A stretch of DNA of 28,931 nt from Bacteroidales bacterium UBA3630 (lineage in GTDB: Bacteria; Bacteroidota; Bacteroidia; Bacteroidales; P3): the NCBI GenBank assembly GCA_002373995.1, contig DFLB01000054.1:1-28931 (forward strand), in the 5' to 3' direction. Position 1 is the stretch's first letter, and each line of letters begins with the position of its first letter. Positions 21,260-28,931 of this stretch are shown here, piece by piece. The position numbers were made by a program, and so were the translations under genes. Below the pieces are notes generated by a model. It was not told the origin of the DNA and did not search any database. It saw only the letters and a program-made list of their open reading frames with translations.

Positions 21260-23860
21260 ATGGCTATTGAGAACGAAAAAATCACTCGTGTGGACATTGA
21301 GACGACGATGAAGACGGCGTATATTGACTATGCGATGTCTGTCATTGTGGCGAGGGCGTTGCCTGATGTGCGTGACGGTTTTAAGCCGGTGCACCGCCGA
21401 ATTCTCTATTCCATGAACGAGAATGGCATTTTGTATAACACGCCGACGAAGAAGAGCGCGCGTATAGTGGGTGACGTGATGGGTAAGTATCACCCGCACG
21501 GGGACTCGAGTATTTATGGTGCTTTGGTGCGATTGGCGCAGGATTGGTCGATGCGTTATACGTTGGTGGACGGTCAGGGTAACTTTGGTTCGATAGACGG
21601 TGACTCGCCGGCTGCGATGCGATATACCGAGGCTCGTCTGAAGCAGATCAGCAATGAGCTGGTGGCGGATATAGACAAGGATACGGTGGATATGGTGCCG
21701 ACGTATGACAATGAGGGTGTGGAGCCCAGTGTGTTGCCGGCTAAGATACCGAATTTGCTCATCAATGGTTCGAATGGTATTGCTGTGGGTATGGCGACGA
21801 ATATGCCGACGCACAATTTGAGCGAGGTGCTGGAGGGTTGCATGGCCTATATTGACAGTGGGCGTTTGGCGGCTAACGGAAGCAAGTGGGAGAGTGATAT
21901 CACGATTGAGGAGTTGATGCAGTATATCAAGGCTCCTGATTTCCCGCTTGGGGGTACGATATACGGTTATAATGGTGTGCGTGAGGCTTATACGACGGGT
22001 CGCGGAAGTATTATCTTGCGTGCTGACACGGTGATTGAGGAGGATGCGAAGGGTCACAACCTGATTGTGGCGACGACGATACCCTACGGTGTGAACAAGA
22101 GCGAGATGATTAAGAAGACTGCCAATCTGGTCAAGGAAGGCAAGATTGAGGGCATATTGGATATCCGCGATGAGAGCGATAAGGATGGCATCAGGGTGGT
22201 GTATGTGTTGCGTAACGATGTGGTGCCTAATGTGATATTGAACAAGTTGTTCCAGTTGACTGAGTTGCAGTCGAGTTTCGCGGTGAACAATATCGCGCTG
22301 GTGCATGGCAGACCGCAGTTGCTGAATCTCAAGCAGTTGATCCAGTACTTTGTGGAGCATCGCGAGGAGGTGGTTACGCGGAGGACTCGATACGATATGG
22401 CGAAGGCTGAGGAGCGGGCCCATATTCTGGCGGGTCTGCTGAGGGCGATAGATATTATCGACGAGATTGTGGCCCTCATTCGTGCCAGCAAGACGCCGGA
22501 CGAGGCGCGTCAGGGACTGATGGATCGCTACCAGTTCAGTGATTTGCAGGCTCGCGCGATTGTTGATATGCGCTTGGCTCAGCTGACGGGTCTGCAGCAT
22601 CAGAAGCTGCAGGACGAGTATGACGAGCGTATGCGCTTCATCGAGCGTTGCAAGGAGATTTTGGGCGACCATAATGTGTTGATGCAGGTCATCAAGCAGG
22701 AGTTGCAGGAGATCAAGGACAAGTATGGCGACGAACGCCGCACGGCTATCAAGTATGACGCTGCGGGATTCCGCATTGAGGATACGATACCTGACGAGCA
22801 GGTGGTGATTACCATTTCGCACAAGGGATATATCAAGCGTACGCCTCTGACGGAGTACAGGACTCAGAGTCGTGGCGGCGTGGGCGCGAAGGGTAGCGCG
22901 GTGCGTAGCGAGGATTTTGTGGAGCATATCTTTACTTGCACCAATCACAACTATTTGCTGCTCTTCACCGAGAAAGGACGTTGCTACTGGATGCGCGCTT
23001 TTGAGGTGCCGGAGGGCGAGAAGAACAGCAAGGGCCGTCCGATACTGAACTGCATCAATATAGAGCCTGACGACAAGGTGAAGGCGTATGTCAATGTGGA
23101 GACCCTCGGCGACCCCGAATATGTGGGCAATCACTACATTGTCATGTGCACCCGGAATGGTATCGTCAAGAAGACATCGCTCGAAGCCTATTCGCGTCCA
23201 CGCACCAACGGTATCATTGCCGTGGGGATCCGCGAGGGTGACGAGTTGCTCACCGCCCGTCTTACCGACGGCGAAAGCTACATGCTCATTGCCTCGAAGA
23301 AGGGCAAGGTGATGGTGTGCCCCGAGAGCGAGTTCAGGGCGATGGGCCGAGGCGCATCGGGAGTCAAGGGAATGGACCTCGACGGTGACGACGATGCCGC
23401 CATCGATATGCTCTGCCTTCCCTCCGAGGAGGAGAATCTGCTTGTGGTCACTGAGCATGGCTATGGCAAACAGTCGCAGTTGAAATACGAGCCAGAGAAG
23501 AATCTTGGCTATCGTCCCACCCACCGTGGCGGCAAGGGTGTCAAGGCTATGCAAATCACCGACAAGACGGGGTCGCTGGTGGCTGTCACCAATGTCACCA
23601 ACGATCATGACTTGATGATCATCAACCGTAGTGGCATTACCATCCGGATGAAGGTGGCCGACTTGCGCGTCCTTGGCCGCAACACCCAGGGCGTCAAGCT
23701 TATCGATCTGCGCGGCAAAGACTATATCGCCTCCATCACCAAGGTGCCTACGGAAGAGGAAGAATCTGTCAGCAACGAAGAACGCGAATCGGGGGATCAG
23801 ACCGGAGAAAATCCATCGCCGGAAAGCAATAATATTGAAGATACAAATACTAAAGAGTAA
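21260..23860 (+). CDS. gyrA: DNA gyrase subunit A
   Basis: GyrA carries the DNA-cleaving half of gyrase. The catalytic tyrosine is Tyr122 in AAMRYTEARL, the same number as in E. coli. The quinolone pocket reads HPHGDSSIYG, with Ser83 kept and Gly at position 87. The C-terminal domain contains the GyrA box THRGGKG, which distinguishes it from ParC. An acidic tail (EEEESVSNEERESG) ends the 866 residues. Codon wobble changes from TTG/CTG-type to CTC/CTT-type near 23090, inside the C-terminal domain. A TPR gene follows after 24 bp. Confidence 0.96.
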   Translation: MAIENEKITRVDIETTMKTAYIDYAMSVIVARALPDVRDGFKPVHRRILYSMNENGILYNTPTKKSARIVGDVMGKYHPHGDSSIYGALVRLAQDWSMRYTLVDGQGNFGSIDGDSPAAMRYTEARLKQISNELVADIDKDTVDMVPTYDNEGVEPSVLPAKIPNLLINGSNGIAVGMATNMPTHNLSEVLEGCMAYIDSGRLAANGSKWESDITIEELMQYIKAPDFPLGGTIYGYNGVREAYTTGRGSIILRADTVIEEDAKGHNLIVATTIPYGVNKSEMIKKTANLVKEGKIEGILDIRDESDKDGIRVVYVLRNDVVPNVILNKLFQLTELQSSFAVNNIALVHGRPQLLNLKQLIQYFVEHREEVVTRRTRYDMAKAEERAHILAGLLRAIDIIDEIVALIRASKTPDEARQGLMDRYQFSDLQARAIVDMRLAQLTGLQHQKLQDEYDERMRFIERCKEILGDHNVLMQVIKQELQEIKDKYGDERRTAIKYDAAGFRIEDTIPDEQVVITISHKGYIKRTPLTEYRTQSRGGVGAKGSAVRSEDFVEHIFTCTNHNYLLLFTEKGRCYWMRAFEVPEGEKNSKGRPILNCINIEPDDKVKAYVNVETLGDPEYVGNHYIVMCTRNGIVKKTSLEAYSRPRTNGIIAVGIREGDELLTARLTDGESYMLIASKKGKVMVCPESEFRAMGRGASGVKGMDLDGDDDAAIDMLCLPSEEENLLVVTEHGYGKQSQLKYEPEKNLGYRPTHRGGKGVKAMQITDKTGSLVAVTNVTNDHDLMIINRSGITIRMKVADLRVLGRNTQGVKLIDLRGKDYIASITKVPTEEEESVSNEERESGDQTGENPSPESNNIEDTNTKE

Positions 23861-23884
23861 AAGAAACCCGTAAAACATCACGAT

Positions 23885-25117
23885 ATGAAAATGAAACAAA
23901 TCATTGCAATGGCAGCGCTGGCTGCTGTGACATTCAGCCTGAACGCGCAGTCGATCAACGTTGACGATGCCATTCAGAACTACAACCGCAAGTCGTGGAA
24001 GAAGGCCAAGGTGTCGATTGATGCCGCCGCCCAGCACGAAAAAACGAAAGACGACGCCAAAGTATGGTACTATCGTGCCTTGATTTATACCCGCATTGGC
24101 GACGACATCAGCACCAATCCCAAGTCGAAGTTGAAAGAGTTTGCTGATATTTGGGCTGACGAGGCCTACCAGTCGGCCATCAACTACAAGCGTCTCGATA
24201 CGGAGAAGAATCCCGAGTATAGCCGCAACCTGGTCTATGTCTTCGATCGAATTGGATATAAGTACTACGAGCAGTCGCGCAAGCTCTTCAACGAGAAGAA
24301 GTACACCGAAGCCATGCAGTTGGCCAGCCGTGCAGCGGAGATGTATAACAACAGCAACCAGGGCGACAATGCTGGAGAAGCCCTCTACGTGGCTGGTTTG
24401 AGCGCTGTAGGAGCCCACGATACTGCGAATATCAAATTATACTTCAACCAGTTGAGGCGCAAGCGTACCGACAAGGATCAGGTTTACAACTACCTTTTCA
24501 ATGTCTATAAGGCAGAAGGTAATGTAGATCAGGCTATGAGGGTGGCTGCCGACTTCAAGAAGAACAGCAAGGGCAACTACAAGGCCAATATTCTGATGGC
24601 TGAGGGGTACCTGTTGGGTAAGAATGTCGAGAAAATCAAGGAAGAGATTAACGCGGCCCTCGAACTGACGAAGGACTCTGTAGATATCTATCCTGTGCTG
24701 CTGGCACAATCGGCGGCATTGCTCGAACTCACCGAAGATTACGACGAAGCCGAGGCAAAATACAAAGAGTCGTTGACCCTGAAGCCAGTGCAGTTCGAAG
24801 CTAATTTTAATATGGGCAAGATGTTTTACAACCGTGCTGTTGATAAACTGACGGCTGCCAACGATGTGCCCCCAGACGATGAGACGGGTCTCTATGACAA
24901 GTTGCAGGAAGAATCGAAAGGACTTTTCCGTCAGTCGATAGAATATCTGGTGAAGGCCGTCGATTTCCTCGACAACCTGCCTGAAGCAGAGAAACCCTAC
25001 CACCGTACCAACCTGGCCAGTGCGCTGACGGCTCTGGGTACTGCCTACGCCCGTGTCGAAATGTACGACGAGTCGAAGGCTGCACACAAGCGCGTGCAGG
25101 AAATGTCGGCAGAGTAA
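23885..25117 (+). CDS. Exported TPR protein
   Basis: The 410-residue protein has a signal peptide (IIAMAALAAVTFSLNAQ, cleaved near residue 21) and helical repeats of TPR type, for example AKVWYYRALIYTRIGDD, KKYTEAMQLASRAAEMYNN, DYDEAEAKYKESLTLKP and KPYHRTNLASALTALGTAYA. It should act in the periplasm or at the outer membrane as a protein-protein scaffold. It lies 24 bp after gyrA and is probably on the same transcript, ended by the terminator at 25142-25186. Confidence 0.85.
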   Translation: MKMKQIIAMAALAAVTFSLNAQSINVDDAIQNYNRKSWKKAKVSIDAAAQHEKTKDDAKVWYYRALIYTRIGDDISTNPKSKLKEFADIWADEAYQSAINYKRLDTEKNPEYSRNLVYVFDRIGYKYYEQSRKLFNEKKYTEAMQLASRAAEMYNNSNQGDNAGEALYVAGLSAVGAHDTANIKLYFNQLRRKRTDKDQVYNYLFNVYKAEGNVDQAMRVAADFKKNSKGNYKANILMAEGYLLGKNVEKIKEEINAALELTKDSVDIYPVLLAQSAALLELTEDYDEAEAKYKESLTLKPVQFEANFNMGKMFYNRAVDKLTAANDVPPDDETGLYDKLQEESKGLFRQSIEYLVKAVDFLDNLPEAEKPYHRTNLASALTALGTAYARVEMYDESKAAHKRVQEMSAE

Positions 25118-25141
25118 GGTTGAATATTTGTGATTGACAGA

Positions 25142-25186
25142 TAGCGGTTAGTGGCTGACGGAAGACCACTGACCGCTAACTTTTTT
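25142..25186 (+). terminator. Strong intrinsic terminator after the TPR gene
   Basis: TAGCGGTTAGTGG (25142-25154) pairs with CCACTGACCGCTA (25166-25178), 13 bp with one G-U pair, followed by TTTTTT at 25181-25186. The next gene starts only 43 bp later, so the receptor must have a short promoter here or depend on readthrough. Confidence 0.87.
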
Positions 25187-25228
25187 CCACGATGGACAAT
25201 AAAACGGCCATCAGAAAGTTATTTATGC

Positions 25229-27655
25229 GTGAAAAAATGGCTGCTCATATTTCTCCTGATATCGCCTGCAATGTTGGTCGTGGGACAGGGGAGGGTATGC
25301 GGTGTCGTGACCGATGGCAAGCGGAATGTGCCGATGGAGTTTGTTAATGTTGGTATTGTTGGTCAGCCCAAGGGTACCACCACCGATGATGCGGGTGCTT
25401 ACTGTCTTGAGTTGAATGGTAGAGACAGCGTAACATTACGCTTCTCTTTTACCGGCTACGATGCCGTAGAACACCGTGTGAAGGCAGGCATGGTGGTCGA
25501 TGTGACCTTGATGCCAGTTGCTCATCAACTTGACGAGGTGGAAATACGTGACGAAAAGACACGTCAGAGTACCTTCACACAGATAACGGTCGAAAAACTC
25601 GATGACGCAGTGGGACCTGCCAGCGGAGTCGAGAGTCTCGTCAAGATGTTGCCAGATGTACAGTCTAATAATGAGCTTTCCTCCCAATACTCAGTGCGCG
25701 GTGGCTCTTTCGACGAGAATTTGGTCTATATTAACGGCATTGAGGTTTTCCGCCCGATGCTCATCCGTAGCGCACAACAGGAAGGTATGAGCATAATTAA
25801 CCCTGACCTTGTCGACCACATACTCTTCTCACCAGGCGGTTTTGATGCTTCCTACGGCGATAAGCTCTCCTCTGTACTTGACATTACTTATGGGCGCCCG
25901 CATGAGTTTGGTGCAAAACTGAGTGGTAGTCTCCTTGGTGCCACTGCTTCGGTGCGAGGACTCTTGGGCGACAGGTTCTTTTACGCTGCAGCTTTCCGTC
26001 AACATAGTAATCGCTACGTCCTCGGTAGCCTCGATACCAAGGGGCGCTACAATACCAGTTACACTGACCTGCAGGCCCTTGTGGGATATGAACCCAACGA
26101 CCGTCTCTCGCTCAATCTCTTAACGGTATGGACACGCAACGTCTATGGATTGGTGCCAGATAGTGCCACTACGACATTCGGGGGCTTCTTTATGCCGCTT
26201 GTTTTGCATGTCTATTTCGATGGTCAAGAACAGGATAGTTACAACACCCTTCTTGGAGCATTTTCAGCCGACTATCGACCTGACGACAACTGGCATCTTC
26301 GCGGCAGTCTCTCGACTCAGCATGTGCCTGAAATCGAACGCTACGACGTACAAAGCCAATATTGGCTCTACGAACTTGGCATGGGCGAAAGTGCCGGTGA
26401 CACAATTATGTTCGACCGTGGTGTGGGCACCTTCCTGGAACATGCGCGCAACCGACTCACAACAGATATATTTTCCCTCTCTTTCCGCGCCGACCGTCAA
26501 GCACTGCTTGGTGTGTGGAATATGGGACTCAACCTACAATTGGAGCGCATTACAGACCATTTGCGCGAGTGGAAATGGGTTGACTCAGCCGGCTACGCTC
26601 TTCCTGCCACATTCCTGCCCTTGGGCGACAGCACCAACGCGCCCATCAACCCCCTTCTGCAGCACTTCGCCAATGCCGAAAACCGTCTTTTTACCTCCCA
26701 TGCGACGGCTTTCCTTCAGCGCGAGGCTAACCTCACCACCTCCCACGATGCACAACTGAAACTCCTCGCAGGCATCAGGGCTCACCTCTATACTATCCAC
26801 AATCAACAGCCTGCCCATCACTTCTTCCTCAGCCCTCGCCTCAGCGCAGCCTATAAACCTGTCGCCAAACAGGACATTCTCTACCGCATCGCCGCCGGAA
26901 TTTACCAGCAGGCCCCTTTCTACCGCGAATACCGACGCGACGACGGCTCTCTCAATACCAATGTCGGCCCACAGACCTCTTACCAGATAATGGCTACTAC
27001 CGACTGGCGATTGCGTCTCTGGCAGCGCCCCTTCACCATCACTACCGACCTGTACTACAAATACATCACTGATCTTATTCCCTATACTGTTGACAATCTC
27101 CGTCTGCGCTATATGCCTGACCTTTCCGCCGTGGCCTATGCTGTTGGACTCAGCCTCAGAATCAATGGAGAACTCATCGATGGCCTCGAGTCATGGGCCT
27201 CGCTTTCCATCATGCAAACCCAGGAAGACATTGTCGGCGATAGTCTTGGGTGGCTCGCCCGACCCACTGACCAACGCATTTCCTTTAAGCTTTTCCTTCA
27301 GGACAACATCCCTTCTATGCCATGGTGGCGCATGAGCCTCAGCCTCGTCTTCGGCACCGGCACTCCAGTCACCGTCCCCATGAGCCATCGCACCGATGAA
27401 ACCATGCGTCTTCCAGCCTATTACCGCGCCGACTGGGGCAACACCGTCTCCCTTGCCGAATTCCCGTTCTACAAACGCAGCACCTTCTGGCGCACCTTCA
27501 AGGATGTGCAACTTGGCGTAGAACTCTTCAATGTCTTCAACTTCCGCAACGTCGTATCCTACCTCTGGGTGGCCGACTATGAGAACCACTACTACCCCGT
27601 ACCTAACTACCTCACCGCGCGCCAGCTCAACTTCAAACTCTCCATCCTTTTTTGA
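25229..27655 (+). CDS. TonB-dependent receptor with CarboxypepD_reg-like domain
   Basis: This outer-membrane beta-barrel imports a large substrate using TonB energy. From GTG 25229 the 808 residues begin with a signal peptide (VKKWLLIFLLISPAMLVVGQ), then a carboxypeptidase-regulatory-like domain (about 22-100, GVVTDGKRNVPMEFVNVGI ... SFTGYDAVEHRV), a plug domain (ESLVKMLPDVQSNNELSSQY, SVRGGSFDENLVYINGIEVF) and a barrel ending in LNFKLSILF. An in-frame GTG at 25151 lies in the upstream terminator and is rejected. No SusD partner is present, so it is not a classic polysaccharide locus. The M16 gene starts 6 bp after its stop. Confidence 0.9.
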   Translation: MKKWLLIFLLISPAMLVVGQGRVCGVVTDGKRNVPMEFVNVGIVGQPKGTTTDDAGAYCLELNGRDSVTLRFSFTGYDAVEHRVKAGMVVDVTLMPVAHQLDEVEIRDEKTRQSTFTQITVEKLDDAVGPASGVESLVKMLPDVQSNNELSSQYSVRGGSFDENLVYINGIEVFRPMLIRSAQQEGMSIINPDLVDHILFSPGGFDASYGDKLSSVLDITYGRPHEFGAKLSGSLLGATASVRGLLGDRFFYAAAFRQHSNRYVLGSLDTKGRYNTSYTDLQALVGYEPNDRLSLNLLTVWTRNVYGLVPDSATTTFGGFFMPLVLHVYFDGQEQDSYNTLLGAFSADYRPDDNWHLRGSLSTQHVPEIERYDVQSQYWLYELGMGESAGDTIMFDRGVGTFLEHARNRLTTDIFSLSFRADRQALLGVWNMGLNLQLERITDHLREWKWVDSAGYALPATFLPLGDSTNAPINPLLQHFANAENRLFTSHATAFLQREANLTTSHDAQLKLLAGIRAHLYTIHNQQPAHHFFLSPRLSAAYKPVAKQDILYRIAAGIYQQAPFYREYRRDDGSLNTNVGPQTSYQIMATTDWRLRLWQRPFTITTDLYYKYITDLIPYTVDNLRLRYMPDLSAVAYAVGLSLRINGELIDGLESWASLSIMQTQEDIVGDSLGWLARPTDQRISFKLFLQDNIPSMPWWRMSLSLVFGTGTPVTVPMSHRTDETMRLPAYYRADWGNTVSLAEFPFYKRSTFWRTFKDVQLGVELFNVFNFRNVVSYLWVADYENHYYPVPNYLTARQLNFKLSILF

Positions 27656-27661
27656 TTTAAA

Positions 27662-28882
27662 ATGATTTCCATCCCCTCGCCGGATACCCTCCAGCCCACC
27701 AAACACAACGGATGCTACCTCTTCCCGTCGGCCTCCACACCGCTCCTCAAACTCGACATCCTCTTCGAAGCAGGCTCCGCCTATCAGCACCGGCCTCTCT
27801 GCGCCGCTGCCACCAGCAAGCTCCTCTCCGTCGCCACAACTGACATCGATGCCCTCCGGATGGCCGAATTCCTCGACTTCCGGGGTATTGTCATTGAAGC
27901 CAACAGCGATATTTACCAAAGTGCGCTGACGGTCTATATGCTCCGCCGTTTCGCCGACCAAGCCTTGCCCATCGTCAAACGTATGATCACCCAGCCGGCC
28001 TTCAACAGCGACGACCTGCTGACTTGGTGCCGGAAAAAGAAAAACGAGATAGCTGCCCTCGAGCAACAGACACCACACCTCGCTCGACGCCTCTTCTATC
28101 GCACCCTCTTCGGCGACACCCATCCCCTCGGACGCTACGCCACCCCCGACGATGCCGACCGCCTTACGCCCGACGACCTCCGCCGCCACTTCGACCAATG
28201 CTACCTCCACGGCCCATCGGCCATCGTCCTCTCCGGCGATTGTGAATCGTTGGACGGCATGATGGATGACATTGAATGTGTGGTGGATAACACCTACCAC
28301 CAAGCTCCTCCTGCCACCCCTCTGCCGCTATCCCCACTGCATTACCCGCTGCCCTCTGCCACCCAAACCTCCATCCGCATCGGTCGCATACTGCCCCTGC
28401 GATGGGACGACCCCGACTACGCCGATCTCACCCTCCTCACCACACTCCTCGGCGGCTACTTCGGCTCTCGTCTCATGAGCAACCTCCGCGAAGACAAAGG
28501 CTATACCTACGGCATCTACGCCCGCACTCAGATCTATCGCGGATGCATCGTCTTCTATATCACCGCCGACATCGCTGCCGGCGCCGCCGATAACGCTCGC
28601 AACGAAATAGTGCGCGAACTCCGCCGCCTGGCCGACGAACCCATCCCCGACGACGAACTCGACCTCGTCAAAACTGTCCTCGCGGCCGACTTTGTGCGCT
28701 CCGTCGACGGCATCTTCGAACGCTCTGCTCGCTTCTGCGATATGTTCGCCACCGGCGTCACCGAACGCTTCACCACCAATCTTGCTCATTCACTGCAATA
28801 TACCACCCCCTCGCAACTCCGCCAACTCGCCCGACGACTCCTCTCCCCCGACCAGATGGTCTTCTGCTCCGCCGGCCTCTAA
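27662..28882 (+). CDS. M16 (insulinase-like) peptidase homologue without zinc motif
   Basis: The 406 residues form two M16 halves. The second half holds the family R/Y region SRLMSNLREDKGYTYGIYAR (about 271-290). The first half should carry HxxEH near residues 45-55, but reads CAAATSKLLSVATTD, so zinc ligands are missing and the protein is probably non-catalytic. In M16B systems a non-catalytic subunit with the R/Y pair pairs with a catalytic one; the partner is not seen here. No signal peptide is evident. It follows the TonB-dependent receptor by 6 bp and shows strongly C-rich wobble positions. Confidence 0.87.
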   Translation: MISIPSPDTLQPTKHNGCYLFPSASTPLLKLDILFEAGSAYQHRPLCAAATSKLLSVATTDIDALRMAEFLDFRGIVIEANSDIYQSALTVYMLRRFADQALPIVKRMITQPAFNSDDLLTWCRKKKNEIAALEQQTPHLARRLFYRTLFGDTHPLGRYATPDDADRLTPDDLRRHFDQCYLHGPSAIVLSGDCESLDGMMDDIECVVDNTYHQAPPATPLPLSPLHYPLPSATQTSIRIGRILPLRWDDPDYADLTLLTTLLGGYFGSRLMSNLREDKGYTYGIYARTQIYRGCIVFYITADIAAGAADNARNEIVRELRRLADEPIPDDELDLVKTVLAADFVRSVDGIFERSARFCDMFATGVTERFTTNLAHSLQYTTPSQLRQLARRLLSPDQMVFCSAGL

Positions 28883-28884
28883 CA

Positions 28885-28931
28885 CGCCCAAGAGCCCATC
28901 CTAAGCTCATCCTAAGCATAACCTAAGCATA
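28885..28931 (-). repeat. 11-bp array, GCTTAGG type, cut by the window end
   Basis: On the plus strand the units read CCATCCTAAGC (28896-28906), TCATCCTAAGC (28907-28917) and ATAACCTAAGC (28918-28928), preceded by a degenerate unit (28885-28895). On the minus strand this is the same GCTTAGGATGA / GCTTAGGTTAT unit as in the other arrays. The array runs off the window. Confidence 0.9.

Noticed and set aside
21257..24418. Minus-strand open frame of 1053 codons opposite gyrA and the TPR gene
   Set aside because: It is a compositional shadow: low-complexity His/Arg/Ile-rich product, no family motifs, and gyrA is unquestionable on the plus strand.
25151..25228. Start of the TonB-dependent receptor at 25151
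   Set aside because: That codon lies in the terminator stem; the signal peptide begins at GTG 25229.

Overview
The window looks like a chromosomal segment of a Bacteroidales bacterium with fairly high GC, probably from an uncultured gut or rumen lineage. Four things point there: a C-terminal type IX secretion (T9SS) sorting domain, a TonB-dependent receptor with a carboxypeptidase-like N-terminal extension, a PUR/DUF3276 protein, and several promoters of the Bacteroidetes type (-33 TTTG, about 19 bp spacer, -7 TAnnTTTG). No rRNA, tRNA, CRISPR array, transposase or integrase was seen.

Layout. 1-5.8 kb: the 3' part of a deoxyhypusine-synthase-like gene, a Fic AMP-transferase with its own terminator-flanked promoter region, a large secreted T9SS protein, and two small envelope proteins of unknown function. 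5.8-7.0 kb: an apparent argS promoter plus about 40 codons of argS (arginyl-tRNA synthetase), broken off and followed by a RelB-like/YafQ toxin-antitoxin pair and a FlK-type thioesterase. 7.1-13.4 kb: an L-cysteine desulfidase-family enzyme, a PUR-domain protein, parA-parB, a DUF5683 membrane protein, an exbB-exbD-tonB energy-transduction operon and an Hsp15-like S4 protein. 13.5-14.9 kb: an ECF sigma factor, a small membrane protein (putative anti-sigma) and a Spy/CpxP-like periplasmic protein, closed by a terminator. 15.0-18.4 kb: carbamate kinase, ornithine carbamoyltransferase and an AspT/YidE-type transporter that lacks its usual cytosolic RCK domains. 18.4-20.9 kb: clpC on the minus strand, divergent from gyrA, which is followed by a TPR protein, a TonB-dependent receptor and a non-catalytic-looking M16 peptidase homologue up to the window end.

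How the parts fit. The exbB-exbD-tonB operon could energise receptors such as the one at 25.2-27.7 kb. Carbamate kinase and ornithine carbamoyltransferase together make the last two steps of the arginine deiminase pathway (citrulline to ornithine plus ATP); the transporter may exchange the substrates, but arginine deiminase is not in the window. The sigma/anti-sigma/Spy-like trio reads as an envelope-stress response with a plausible autoregulated promoter.

The most unusual signals are not genes. Four intergenic sites carry short arrays of degenerate 11-bp tandem units. Three share the core GCTTAGG (7.0, 21.05 and 28.9 kb) and one has a related AAGG-containing unit (2.09 kb). The second notable structure is the argS promoter and N-terminal remnant now sitting upstream of a toxin-antitoxin/thioesterase operon. 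All family calls rest on motifs read by eye; no database search was run.
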